NCBI GenBank assembly: GCA_001898225.1
Contig: MKTJ01000056.1
Coordinates: forward strand, 1 to 64,000
DNA from: Chloroflexi bacterium 54-19
GTDB lineage: Bacteria > Chloroflexota > Chloroflexia > Chloroheliales > Chloroheliaceae
DNA: 64,000 nucleotides
Reading direction: 5' to 3'
Positions 1-11,100 of this stretch are shown piece by piece (position 1 is the first letter of the stretch; each line of letters begins with the position of its first letter). The translations under genes and the position numbers were made by a program. The notes under the pieces were generated by a model. The model was not told the DNA's origin. It saw only the letters and a program-made list of their open reading frames with translations, and made no database searches.

Positions 1-121
1 TAGCTTTCACCAACTACTAGCAATCAAGGTAATAAATCAATCAATGATTGATTAAGGTTCTGGGAAATCCAGGCAAAATAACTCCAAAAACGGATTTCCT
101 TAGAACAATGAGTAGGGTTCA

Positions 122-1882
122 ATGATTAAACCGCTTTCCATAAGTCGTTTGGCCAATCTAGGGGCAAACACCATTTACAATGCCTTTCTGGAATACAGGT
201 TTCAGTTCAATTCGATTACCTCACGGGCTAAAAATCGTTTTGCAAACAGGGATTGGCAAAGTGGTCAGTCTGACGCGGTGGAGCGGTTGGAACTTTACAA
301 GAAAGTCATTGACCAGCTTGTAACCTCAACCCAACCACTTCTGGAGGAACGCCTCCACGAAAAGCTGGTCTGGGCCAGTATAAAAGCGGTCTATTCCGGT
401 CTTATTTCCCAGTGTGAAGATTGGGAAATCGCCGAGACCTTTTTTAATTCACTGACGCGAAGGATTTTTGTCACGGTTGGTCTGGACCCCCAAATTGAAT
501 TTGTCGATACCGATTTCGATACTCCTCCGACTCACCCAAAATTTAACCTGTATAAAGTTCTATCCTGTGAAGGGTCTCTGCCCGATTTGGTCCTCAGTAT
601 CTTGAGTGAATACGACTTTGGCTGTGAATTCGAGAACCTCCGGCGAGATGTTGGGGCAATTTATTCTGAAATCGCCCGGTATATGACCCAATTACAATCT
701 TCAAAATTGGAGGATATTTCTGACAAAATCGAAAGAGCAGAGATGCTTAAGTCGGTTTTTTACCGGGGCAAAAGCGCCTATTTGATTGGCCGCTTGTTTA
801 CTTCTTCCGAGAAGTTGATTCCTTTCGCCATTGCCCTTCTTAACCCTGTTAAAGGAATGGTCGTAGATGCCGTCTTACTTGAAGAAGACGAAATAAACAT
901 TTTATTCAGTTTTACCCGCTCATATTTCCAGGTCCAGGTCATCCGCCCCTATGATATGGTCACTTTCCTGAAATCTATCATGCCCCAAAAGCGGACCGCC
1001 GAGCTTTATAACTCGATAGGCTTTAACAAACATGGTAAGACCGAATTGTATCGCAATCTGCTTGAACACCTCGCAAACTCCTGCGACAACTTTGAAATTG
1101 CCAGGGGAATTCCGGGTATGGTTATGACTGTTTTTACCCTCCCTTCGTATGACATTGTTTTTAAGATTATCAAGGACCAATTCGATTATCCGAAGACCAA
1201 TACCCACAAAGAGGTGATGGAAAAGTACGACCTGGTTTTCAAGCATGACCGGGCCGGGCGCTTGATTGACGCCCATGAATTTGAACACCTGAAATTTGAG
1301 CGAGCACGGTTTTCAGCCGGGCTTTTAGCAGAACTCCAGCGTATTGCCTCCCAAAATGTCAGAACCCAGGGTAATTTTGTCATCATAAAACATGCCTATA
1401 TCGAACGCCGGGTCACACCCCTTAACCTTTTTATCCGGGAAGCAAGCGAAAGTGATGTCCTTGCAGCCGTCCTCGATTGCGGTAATGCCGTCAAGGATTT
1501 GGCCGCTACTAATATCTTCACCGGAGATATGCTACTCAAGAACTTCGGGGTTACCAGGCATGGCCGGGTAGTATTTTATGATTATGACGAGTTATCGCAT
1601 GTCACCGATTGCAATTTCAGAGAGTTTCCTGAACCCGAAACAATAGATCAAGAACTTGCCGCCGAACCCTGGTTCAGGGTTGATGAAAATGACATCTTTC
1701 CGGCTGAATTTAAATCCTTTCTCGGTCTGAACGGCAAGTATCGGGATTACTTTGTCAAAAACCACGCTGACCTGTTTAAAGTTGAATATTGGTGGCAATT
1801 ACAAAATCGCCTTAGAAAGAGCGAAATTTTAGACATTTTTCCCTACAAAGAGAGCAAACGCTTATCGAAAGAACCTCAGTAA
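122..1882 (+). CDS. aceK: Isocitrate dehydrogenase kinase/phosphatase (AceK family)
   Basis: 586-aa ORF with AceK-like blocks: EIAETFFNSLTRRIF, FYRGKSAYLIGRL, FSFTRSYFQV, GIPGMVMTVFTLPSYDIVFKIIKDQF, YIERRVTPLN, NIFTGDMLLKNFGVTRHGRVVFYDYDEL, HADLFKVEYWWQLQNRLR. Confidence 0.93.
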   Translation: MIKPLSISRLANLGANTIYNAFLEYRFQFNSITSRAKNRFANRDWQSGQSDAVERLELYKKVIDQLVTSTQPLLEERLHEKLVWASIKAVYSGLISQCEDWEIAETFFNSLTRRIFVTVGLDPQIEFVDTDFDTPPTHPKFNLYKVLSCEGSLPDLVLSILSEYDFGCEFENLRRDVGAIYSEIARYMTQLQSSKLEDISDKIERAEMLKSVFYRGKSAYLIGRLFTSSEKLIPFAIALLNPVKGMVVDAVLLEEDEINILFSFTRSYFQVQVIRPYDMVTFLKSIMPQKRTAELYNSIGFNKHGKTELYRNLLEHLANSCDNFEIARGIPGMVMTVFTLPSYDIVFKIIKDQFDYPKTNTHKEVMEKYDLVFKHDRAGRLIDAHEFEHLKFERARFSAGLLAELQRIASQNVRTQGNFVIIKHAYIERRVTPLNLFIREASESDVLAAVLDCGNAVKDLAATNIFTGDMLLKNFGVTRHGRVVFYDYDELSHVTDCNFREFPEPETIDQELAAEPWFRVDENDIFPAEFKSFLGLNGKYRDYFVKNHADLFKVEYWWQLQNRLRKSEILDIFPYKESKRLSKEPQ

Positions 1883-2160
1883 GCGAAAATGGTAGTAGAA
1901 TGATTACTATTTTCTATCAAAAGGGACAAGGAATCTTTTTATCCAGGCCGGGTCCAGTATGGTGGATGGTTTTCCGGTTTTGGAGTTTGCTGCGGAAAAT
2001 TATTTGTTCTGGCAAATTTCCTACTTTACTCAAGACAATCACTGGGAAATTCTTAAGGAAGATGGCGTTACCTATATCTTTGGCGGTCAACCTGAAGCGG
2101 TGCAGTGGGGGGTTAAATGGCACCTTTTCTTAATCCCTGGCATGTTTCCTCCACTGTTGA

Positions 2161-2991
2161 TTACCACTTAACCTCCACCCGGCGGCCCTGCTCGGCGCTT
2201 TCAACGGCTGCCAGGACCATCGCAAGACTTTTTAAATTGTCAATACAGACCGTTTCAGGGGTCTGACCGGTTCGGATACACTCGACCATTTCCGCAATTA
2301 TACTGGCGTGGCCGGAATCCCTTCCGGCACTAGGCACTTCGGGTACCTGAACCTCGTTTAATTCCGACCGGAAACCTCCTGGCTGGGCTACCACCTTGGC
2401 GGAAAAACCCTGGCCGCCATCCCATTTCAGGCTTCCATTTGGCCCGACTATTCGCCAGTCGCTTTCCCAGTTTGTGTTTAGACCTTCGGTGCACCAGCTA
2501 CCCCGGTAGGTGTAAACCAGCCCGTTACTCATCTCAAATATCGCCACTGCCGAAGCGCCCTGCTCGAACCACGAACCTGCCGGGTTCCACTCTTTGCAAT
2601 AAACCGATACAGGGTCGGCCCCACTGATAAACCGAGCCGTATCGAAGGTATGGATTGCCATATCAACCAGCAAAACATGAGGCATCGTCAGGCGAAAACC
2701 CTCAAAATGAGCGCCCAGGTAAAAATCGCTATTCTGCGTGGTAAACGGGCCAAGCGTACCGGTTTTGATAAACTCTTTTAACCGCCTTACGTTTGGGTCG
2801 TAGCGGCGGTTCTGGATTACCGCGTAAATTTCCCCCGCTTTCTGGGCTGCCGCGACCATTTTCCGGGCATTTGCCAGGGAATCAGCCATTGGTTTCTCAC
2901 TTAGGACGTGACAACCGTGGGCCAGGCAGTCAGGGTCACTTCCGTATGGGCCTGGAGCACCCGTCGTGGTTACTTCCTTCATCCGAGTCAA
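2161..2991 (-). pseudogene. Gfo/Idh/MocA family oxidoreductase, N-terminally truncated
   Basis: CHVLSEKPMADSLANARKMVAAAQKAGEIYAVIQNRRYDP is typical of the family, but the N-terminal Rossmann fold is missing; the ORF start lies in an inverted repeat. Confidence 0.75.
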
Positions 2992-3029
2992 AATGAGTTC
3001 AGATGAAGGAAGTAGCCACGACGACCCAG
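2962..3029. repeat. Inverted repeat (~21 bp arms) at a truncation point
   Basis: GTCGTGGTTACTTCCTTCATC ... GATGAAGGAAGTAGCCACGAC, one mismatch between arms; a related copy lies at 4351-4379. Confidence 0.8.
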
Positions 3030-3219
3030 GATAATTGTTAACGTATCTGGAACTACACCGCCAAAAAAGTAGCCCAAACTGCTTGTACCCAGTGTTCCTC
3101 AGCCTTGAAAATCGTCTTGATCCTGACCGCCATACTTAGCTGGTTAACCTAAGGTCCCGCTTTTAATTTAGCCCAGCCTCAATCTCCTTTTTTCTTTTAA
3201 CCCTCAAGCCCGTTTCACT

Positions 3220-4167
3220 CTAGCCGGGGAAAATATCCTGCGGCAAAAAGGCCGACACAATCCAGTTAGGCGCGTCCACTACTTCGCTTATCTTCAGGTC
3301 AACCGCTACGCTGCAAAGCACATAAGCGTCTTCCGGGGAAAGCTGGTAGGTGCGGCCCAGGTAATCAATCATGTAGCGGATGCAATTTTTGGTAGATTCC
3401 ATTAGATCAGGGCCGTGAGCGGTGGTAACGTAATAGCCCCTTCGGTTGGTTTTATCCATCCGGCTGCCGTAAGTGAAGAACTGCAACTCCTGGAGCGGCT
3501 GATTTTTATGCAAAGTCACCTTGAAGGTGACCGTCATTGGGCATTCGATGGCCGTTCCGCATACTTCCCCATCTCCTTGAGCGGCATGCCCATCACCAAG
3601 CGAAATTAAAGCTCCGGGGTAAAGAACCGGGAGTTTGATCCGGCTACCTTTGGTAAGCTGCTTAATATCAACATTCCCCCCGTTCTGGCGGGGTGGGATG
3701 GTGTTTAAAACTCCGGATTCCTTTGGGGCTACTCCCATAACCCCCATAAAAGGGTCAAGCGGAATAGTTATGCCAGTAGAGCCAAAAGTAGCTGTGTCAC
3801 CCTTGGTCAAATTCCATGTCACAAGGTGAGGCGTGGTAAAATCCTCTGCTAGCAAGCTGAAACCAGGAATAATAGCCGTCCAGCCCCAACCCTTGGGCTT
3901 CAAATCAAGAACTTCCAGCTCAACCACGTCTCCTGGCTCAGCGTCTTCAACCGCCACAGGGCCAGTAAGAGGGTGAATGCGGCTGAAGTCAAGGTTCCTA
4001 AGTACCGCTAAATCCGCTTCCAGAGCGAGTTGCCCGTCAGAAGCCTCTCTGGTTTCCATCTCTACAATTTCGCCGGAGCGGACGGTAAGTAACGGACCAA
4101 GGCTATTGTCCCATTTGGCATAAACTTGCTCATCTCCCAGATGGTAAGTTTTAATCTCAGTAGTCAT
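3220..4167 (-). CDS. Acetamidase/formamidase family protein
   Basis: 315-aa ORF with FmdA/AmdA-like motifs: VRSGEIVEMETREASDGQ, HPLTGPVAVEDAEPGDVVELEVLDLKPKGWGWTAIIPGFSLLAEDF, GDGHAAQGDGEVCGTAIE. Confidence 0.9.
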   Translation of the reverse strand: MTTEIKTYHLGDEQVYAKWDNSLGPLLTVRSGEIVEMETREASDGQLALEADLAVLRNLDFSRIHPLTGPVAVEDAEPGDVVELEVLDLKPKGWGWTAIIPGFSLLAEDFTTPHLVTWNLTKGDTATFGSTGITIPLDPFMGVMGVAPKESGVLNTIPPRQNGGNVDIKQLTKGSRIKLPVLYPGALISLGDGHAAQGDGEVCGTAIECPMTVTFKVTLHKNQPLQELQFFTYGSRMDKTNRRGYYVTTAHGPDLMESTKNCIRYMIDYLGRTYQLSPEDAYVLCSVAVDLKISEVVDAPNWIVSAFLPQDIFPG

Positions 4168-4350
4168 AGTAACTCCTTCCCATTTCCCTTTTTCTCTCGG
4201 CTTCCTTTGGTATGTGTCAATTCAAAGTGTGTGAATAGTATCAGCCCCGCTCATATTATAGATAGAGCGACAGCGACCGCAACCTTTCGACCAATTGAAA
4301 AGGTCTTAATAACCATTAGGCCTGTTCTGGGTACCTGGGCTGTCCGAGCT

Positions 4351-4379
4351 CGGATGACGGAAGTAGCCAGGACGACCCA
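4351..4379 (+). repeat. Third copy of the GGATGAmGGAAGTAGCCAsGACGACCC repeat
   Basis: cggatgacggaagtagccaggacgaccca, closely matching 3001-3029. Confidence 0.7.
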
Positions 4380-5347
4380 TCAGGCGCTCACAATTTGCAT
4401 TCGCATTTGGAGCTTTAATGGGAGTATTTTTACACTTCGATGCCAACTCCTTCGGCTACTTGCTTAAATTTAGATCCAAATTTTGCATCATTTTCTCGAA
4501 TCAAATACTTTGGTCGCTGCTCAAATGGGTTCGCCTCTCGGAGTTGTTGGGCGGTCCATTCATCAGTAGGATGAGATGTAATACCAACATGTTTAGTTCA
4601 AACCAATATCGTTAGCATTCTAGAAAAAATTTACCCTTAATGCATTTATATTAATTGTAACCCTGGTGGTTCATTAAAACCTGGTTTGGGTGATACCACA
4701 CCTGAAAAAGTGTCATGAAGCGGTCAAAACTGATGGGCTAGAATTACAAAAGTGAGTAAATGAAACATTCTTGCTCCGATTCTGGTGGGTTTCCAACCTT
4801 TGGTTAGACCTAAAAACTGTAATTCCTTCTCGATTATCCGTACCTTGACAATACACAAACTTAATGTACTACAGATGGAAAAGGTTTTGTTAAAGGAGGG
4901 TTCAAATTCTAAATCTACCAAATAATGGGCTTATACTGAGGCTATCGTTTGACTTTTAAGCCATAACAGAACCAACTCTAGCATTCACGATAACAGGCTG
5001 ACAAAATCCAGGAGTGTGATAAAGTTAACACTAAAATCCGATTTTAAACTCTTGACGCACCTCATTTTTTAATGTAACCTTTATTCATCGGCTAAGTAAC
5101 AACTTAGCAAACGCAAACAATTCTTACTTAAAAAATTACGGAAGTAAAAGGGAACTTACGTACCCGATGGTACATGAGTTAACTGAAAAGTTATCCAGGC
5201 ATTAAGTCCATAACTCACTGGGTTTCTTAGTTATTCTATTTACCTGGTGATGGATAACCAAAACCATTTTAATTACACAAAGCATTATCGGTTATAGCTT
5301 TTGAAGCAATTCGAATATATAACTGATAATAATAGGAGAATTGAACG

Positions 5348-5662
5348 ATGGCTGACAAAGTACAAGCGCAATACGAGCAGTTAGACCAAATCGTTAGTCA
5401 ATTAAATCAACAGGCTCAGGCCGTTGAAGATGTGAATAACAAATTAAAAGGCCCCTATGAGGAGCTTGTTCCTGACGGGTGGAAAGGTAAGGGTGCTGAT
5501 CAATTCAAACAAGAAATGGATCAGAGGATCTTTCCTATGCTAGGCAAGATGAAAGACGCTCTGACTCAGGCTTCGAGTACTACCAAGCAGATGGCGGAGA
5601 CTTTCAAGCAGGCGGAGGAGGAAGGCAACAACCTCATTATTAGCATCCAGATACAGTTTTAG
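5348..5662 (+). CDS. WXG100/ESAT-6-like protein
   Basis: 104 aa, helical, central motif DGWKGKGADQFKQEM; upstream of an EssC-like gene. Confidence 0.88.
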   Translation: MADKVQAQYEQLDQIVSQLNQQAQAVEDVNNKLKGPYEELVPDGWKGKGADQFKQEMDQRIFPMLGKMKDALTQASSTTKQMAETFKQAEEEGNNLIISIQIQF

Positions 5663-5689
5663 GTTAAATAGCAAGCAAAGGAGAAAACA

Positions 5690-5998
5690 ATGGCTAACGA
5701 CGAGATAAAACTAGATTACGCAAAAGCTGACAAAATGGCCTCTGCCTTTAAGGCCGGCAAGGAGGAGCTTGAAGGTGTTAAGCAGGCGATGACAAAGATA
5801 GCTTCCGATCTTGAGGGTGGTGCCATGCTCGGTACGGGTGGTGAGGCTTACGTTCATGCTATCCGAGAAGTATTTCTCAAGAACCTGGATAAGTTCATCC
5901 AAAAAATGGAAGAAGAAGCAGGCGATGTGAATAATGCGATTAAAGATATGCAGGCGGCCGATAGTAGTGCCGCTTCGGCAAACAAAAGTGTTGGTTAG
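5690..5998 (+). CDS. ESAT-6/CFP-10-like partner lacking a clear WXG
   Basis: 102-aa helical ORF directly downstream of the WXG100 gene; same size and layout. Confidence 0.65.
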   Translation: MANDEIKLDYAKADKMASAFKAGKEELEGVKQAMTKIASDLEGGAMLGTGGEAYVHAIREVFLKNLDKFIQKMEEEAGDVNNAIKDMQAADSSAASANKSVG

Positions 5999-6184
5999 GA
6001 TTGCATTAAGCTACTCTCGGTTGATCTACTGTTAGTTATTTATGCGGGTCAAAATAGAGTAGCCCATCTTATCTTTCAGTGAGCTAAGCATTACAGATTA
6101 ACGGATCCGGCATTAACGGGCTTAGTAAAAGTTTATTTTCACAAACAAAGTTTAACCCTTAATGCCTGAATCTAAATATAAACC

Positions 6185-6523
6185 ATGGAGGTAATTATGA
6201 GTTTTCTCAGCATGATTTTTGGTCAGGTTGAAAGTTCTATTGCAGGAATCAGGCAAGTAGTTCAGACCGTAGAGCAAGCGGCGTTAGCACCCATAGCAGC
6301 GATGGCTCAGCAAGTCGTAGGCGGTGCATGGAAGGGTGATGGTGCCGATGCTTTTGTAAATCAGCTTATGTCCATTGCAACGCCTAAACTTCAAAAGATG
6401 AACCAGGCGGCCACGTTGTATCATACTAATATCGGAAAATCGCGCGACACAATACAGCAGGCTGATCAGAAAGTAGCCGGTCTAGCCAAGAACCTCGAGG
6501 AACCCTTTAATTTCTTCAAGTAG
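6185..6523 (+). CDS. WXG100/ESAT-6-like protein
   Basis: VGGAWKGDGADAFVNQL central WXG motif; likely start at the internal Met (6197) or at 6185. Confidence 0.87.
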   Translation: MEVIMSFLSMIFGQVESSIAGIRQVVQTVEQAALAPIAAMAQQVVGGAWKGDGADAFVNQLMSIATPKLQKMNQAATLYHTNIGKSRDTIQQADQKVAGLAKNLEEPFNFFK

Positions 6524-6586
6524 GTTTACACTGTAGCAGTATTGTAATTCTATTCATTTAAGTAAAAATTAACATGGAGGTATGTA

Positions 6587-6889
6587 ATGGCAGACGTAGT
6601 TGATATGAAGGTGCCGGAAGTTCAGGCAATGGCTAAATCTCTTGATACTATTAGCACGGTACTGAGTACTTGCTCTAAAACGCTTCAGGTTATCAGCATG
6701 GCGTTAAAATCGAACATTTTTACCGGTCTGGTCGGAGCGGCCGCTATAGTTTGGATTGACACTTACAGGCCACGAATTGATGATATGGCTGACAAGACCG
6801 AAAAGTTAAGCCAGGCAGTAACTAAATCGGTTGAAGCCTTTCAAAATGGTGACATGGAAGCATCCAATTTATTCATGACCGGTCTGTAA
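6587..6889 (+). CDS. ESAT-6-like partner with hydrophobic centre
   Basis: 100-aa ORF following the WXG100 gene; central segment FTGLVGAAAIVWIDTYRP, helical flanks. Confidence 0.6.
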   Translation: MADVVDMKVPEVQAMAKSLDTISTVLSTCSKTLQVISMALKSNIFTGLVGAAAIVWIDTYRPRIDDMADKTEKLSQAVTKSVEAFQNGDMEASNLFMTGL

Positions 6890-6934
6890 GCATAGCCGGC
6901 CACTGGCTCCTATCTATGAGGCAGGGTTTTTAAG

Positions 6935-8035
6935 CTAAACCCTGGATAAAACGACGTTTAGCAGGATTGTAATAACAATTGCAGTTATGAGCAGGATAGC
7001 CAGAAGCATAAACGCGGTCCGTGGGCTTAACCCCCGATTGCGTTTTGTTTCTGGCGTGTCTTCAAAAGCCGTACTCAGTAACTCTTTAAGTGCATCCGCA
7101 ACGTTGTTTGGTCTCTCTGAAGGGTTTGGCATGGTAAACCTGATTGCCAGAATGGCAGCAGGCCTCACATCCTCAATCCGGTTCATAGGTACGCGGCGGT
7201 TCGCTCTTACAGCTTCATAAACCTCAGAATCATTAGATAACCGGAAAGGAAAGGCCGGTTGTCCGATCAATAATTCGTAAAGAATAAGTCCCACGCCGTA
7301 TACATCAGTACGGTAATCGGCGTAAGGTCTTTTCCCAAGCAACTCTGGGGCAGTATAGGCGGGAAGAACAGCATCTTTATACCAGAAATTTATAATGTTG
7401 TCGGGAGTACTTACAATACCCAGGTCAATAAGCAAGATGGTAGGTACAGCCGGGTCTCCCTCAAAACGGACCAGAATCGATTCCGGGCAGAGACCGCAGT
7501 GCAAAATCCCTATGCTATGCATGAGGGCAACTGTACGAGCCAGATTTATCTCGAGCCATCCAATGTGGTAAACCCATAACTGGGGGTTTTTAATTAAGCT
7601 ATCCCTTAGTGGTTCGCCTTCAAAGTATTCAAACAGGAAGAAGTAGAGTAAGTTTCCTTTAAACATGGCCTTGCCATAGCCTTCGGTGCCTGATTTGTTG
7701 CTATAAGGAGGGATCAGCCTGGGTAAACCGCTGTTATATTTGTTATATTGTTTTTTACCCGCAATTTCCTGTAGAAAACTGACCTCCCGCTTGATACGAT
7801 TGGTATGCTCTGGCCCTGGATGGGCAACTTTCAGCATGATTTTCTTTTTATTAACTTGCGCCTCGTAAAGTGTTGCGGAACGCAGGACAGTAACCAGGCG
7901 AATAATCTCAATATCGCCGAGCAACTCACCGTATTCAAGAATATGTGGAGACATCTCCGCAGGGCACGAGGCTTCATGACAAAAGAGGTTACTGTCTGTT
8001 GAAGAACGCTCACATTGCAGGCAAATTTGTTTCAA
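6935..8035 (-). CDS. Protein-kinase-fold protein with N-terminal zinc ribbon and C-terminal TM helix; predicted pseudokinase
   Basis: CxxC...CxxxxC N-terminus, IMLKVAH lysine, MHSIGILHCGLCPESILV in place of HRDLKPEN, DLG in place of DFG, TAPELL; C-terminal TM AFMLLAILLITAIVITILLNVV. Confidence 0.85.
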   Translation of the reverse strand: MKQICLQCERSSTDSNLFCHEASCPAEMSPHILEYGELLGDIEIIRLVTVLRSATLYEAQVNKKKIMLKVAHPGPEHTNRIKREVSFLQEIAGKKQYNKYNSGLPRLIPPYSNKSGTEGYGKAMFKGNLLYFFLFEYFEGEPLRDSLIKNPQLWVYHIGWLEINLARTVALMHSIGILHCGLCPESILVRFEGDPAVPTILLIDLGIVSTPDNIINFWYKDAVLPAYTAPELLGKRPYADYRTDVYGVGLILYELLIGQPAFPFRLSNDSEVYEAVRANRRVPMNRIEDVRPAAILAIRFTMPNPSERPNNVADALKELLSTAFEDTPETKRNRGLSPRTAFMLLAILLITAIVITILLNVVLSRV

Positions 8036-8160
8036 AGCTAATTCCTTTTGTATTATGTTTGACTAATTGTGTTATGTTAGACTAATCACACTCTATTAAG
8101 TTATAACGAGTCTGTCAAGGTCTAATCTGCTTTATTAACTAGAAAATACTTTAGATAAAC

Positions 8161-11100
8161 ATGAATTATATAGATCGTCCACCACGCATCCAACCAGAAT
8201 TACCGTTTAATGAATTTGAAATTCCAGAACCGCCGACCAAAGAAGATCAGACCTGGATTCGGCTGCTTCAGATTGGCGTTCCAGTTATAACTGTGCTTGG
8301 TTTTATACTTGTATCTGTTCTGGGTTCTGGCTCAGGTGGTCTTTTGTTGATAATACCAATGGTGTTATCAATAGTAGCTTCAGTTACCTTCTCACTATAT
8401 AGTTATAGCAAAGAACGCCAGAAAATTTTTGAAGCTGAAAAGGCTTATGAAAGTCGTCTTATTGAGCTAAATAAGGAAATGCATACCTGGCATGACCTGC
8501 AACGGCGTTTTTATGTACATAATTACCCTGATATAAATGAACTTCAATCTATTGTGGTGCAAGCGAACGGCGAAGCTGTAAAGTTTGGAGAAATACAGAG
8601 ACCCATAGCCCGTTTGTGGGAAAGACGTACGAGCGATGCCGACTTTGGCTTTGTTCGACTTGGTATCGGTACCTTACCATCTACGGTTACCTATTCTCTG
8701 AAAGGCCACACCGAGGATCGAAGTAGCCAACTTACGCGAGCAGCTCTAAAACTTGATGCTGACTCCCGGTTTGTTACCGATGTGCCGGTAGTTATTTCGC
8801 TTCGAAAACCTGCTGAAGAAGATGATGACGAGGATGAAAATAAAAAAGAAAAAAAGGAAGAATCTCTTTATACTCCCTATACCCACGCGCTTGGTATAGC
8901 CGGTAGACCTGAAGCAATTTATGGATTTGCCAGAACTCTGCTGGCTCATTTCGTAGTGTTTCATTCACCCTCAGACGCTCGCCTCTTTGTGCTGGCTAAC
9001 AAAAGTCATGAATGGGAGTGGACTAAACCGTTACCACACTGTAAAGGGCATGAACAAAATCTCAATCATTGCTTTGTAAGTGAGATAAAAGAAGATACCG
9101 ACGCATACGAGTTTAACGATGATAATGAAGGTGAGCTTGAGAAATTTCTCGAAGGGATTCGTAAAGAGCTTGCTCAACGGAAAATTCGCTTGCAGGAGCA
9201 TGAAGGAAACGAGGAGCGGGGAGATGTTACCCTGCCGCATTTAGTAGTAGTAGTTGACCTGCTCGATCTGGGTGATAAAAATTCACCTTTACGGAATATC
9301 GAAAGTGATGCTGCAATCTCCATACTTCTTGAGGAAGGTGCTCAACTAGGGGCCAGCATAATATTTCTGGTACCTGACCGAGGTAAAATCCCAGGCGGGT
9401 GCGAAGCGGTATTAGAAGTAGCCCATACAGCCCCGGCTACCAATAGCCAGAATCAATTCAATAAAAAGCTTCATTTTCGTTTCGCTGAAATTGGACTAAA
9501 CGGTGATCATTACGTTGGGGTGGCAGACGCTTTTAATATCCAGCAAGCCACTCTACTGGCGTTTAATTTATCGCAGTTGGCTATCCGAGAGGGAAGTGGG
9601 GCCAGTCTGGCTAGCGCCGTACCATTTTTGGACTTGATGGCTTATAAAACCCTGCAGGAGCTTAAACAAGACGCATGGGGGCGCTGGCAGGCCAGCAAGG
9701 AACCCCGCTATAGCAACTGGCTTCGAGTGAAAATGGGTCTAATGGCAGGTAACAAACCCCGTTCCCTGGTATTTTCAGCCAAGCGGGATGGCGTTCATGG
9801 AATGGTGGCTGGTAGTACCGGTTCAGGCAAATCAGAGCTTCTGATTTCGCTTATTACCGGTATGGCCTTGAATTACGACCCGTCTGTACTTAATTTTGTT
9901 TTAGTTGACTACAAAGGCGGCGGCGCATTTAGTGAGTTCGTGGCGCTACCCCATTGTGTCGATATTATAACTAATCTCGCTCCTGACGGTGTTACCCGTA
10001 TGTTTACGGCTATTCAAGCAGAGATGAAACGCCGTCAGGCCCTTAATGTTGAGACAAAAACCAAGAATATTGTGGAATATCGACAGAAAGGATTGCATCA
10101 CGTCAAGCCCTATCCATTTCTGTTTATCATCATTGATGAATTTGCCGAAATGATAGCTGACCGGGCAGAATTTAAGGGCGAGCTTGAAAGTATTACACGG
10201 GTTGGACGAGCGCAGGGCATTTCTTTGATTCTGGCAGCACAGAGGCCCAGCGGTGTTACCGATCAAATGCGCTCGAATATCAAGTTCCGGATCTGTTTAC
10301 GGGTAGAGACACCAGGAGAGAGCCGGGAGATGCTCCGGCGGACTGATGCTGCCTTCTTACCACCCAGTATTCCAGGACGAGGTTATTTACAGGTGGGTAA
10401 CGAGGAGATTGAGCTTATTCAATCTGCCTATACCGGTGATAAATTTGTTGATCCGACTAATAATCCTGTACTTCCGGTAATATGGCCGGATCGGGGGGGT
10501 CGTAATTACGAGCTTACAGAAGAACAGGCTCCGCCGGAACTATACAAAAGCATCATTACCATCTTTAATAAAATGGCAAGTGAAAACCATTATGAGGAGC
10601 AACATGCTCCCTGGCCTGCTTTCTTACCCAAGCACCTGGCGCTGTCCGAACCGCTTATCTCAACCGATCAAACGCAACCTACGATTACAGCGAAGCAGTA
10701 CCTTAATAAGGTTGACCAGATAACGATGGGACAAGATCCAGAAGAAACCCTGACGCTTAATCCTGCTATTAATCAATGGCTGGACGGTCAGAACGGCTGG
10801 ACTGACCAATTAGACTGGGATAAATACGCAATGCGCCCGGTAATAGGCCTGGTTGATAATCCTTATGCAGCTCAGCAGTTGCCTTTTACCGTCGATCTTC
10901 CGCGTGGACATGCAGTTGTCTTTGGTACATCGGGATCCGGCAAAACTACTTTTATTCGAACGCTGGTTACTAGCCTTGCCGCCCGTTACTCCCCCGATCA
11001 ATTTCACGCTTATATTCTTGATCTTGGTGGCCGAAATTTATCCGTTCTGGGCAATCTTCCTCACGTTGGCGCATTAATATTACCTGATGAGGAGGGTTAC

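Noticed and set aside
1900-2171. Overlapping small ORFs after aceK
   Set aside because: Short, mutually overlapping and without recognisable motifs; possibly remnants but not supportable.
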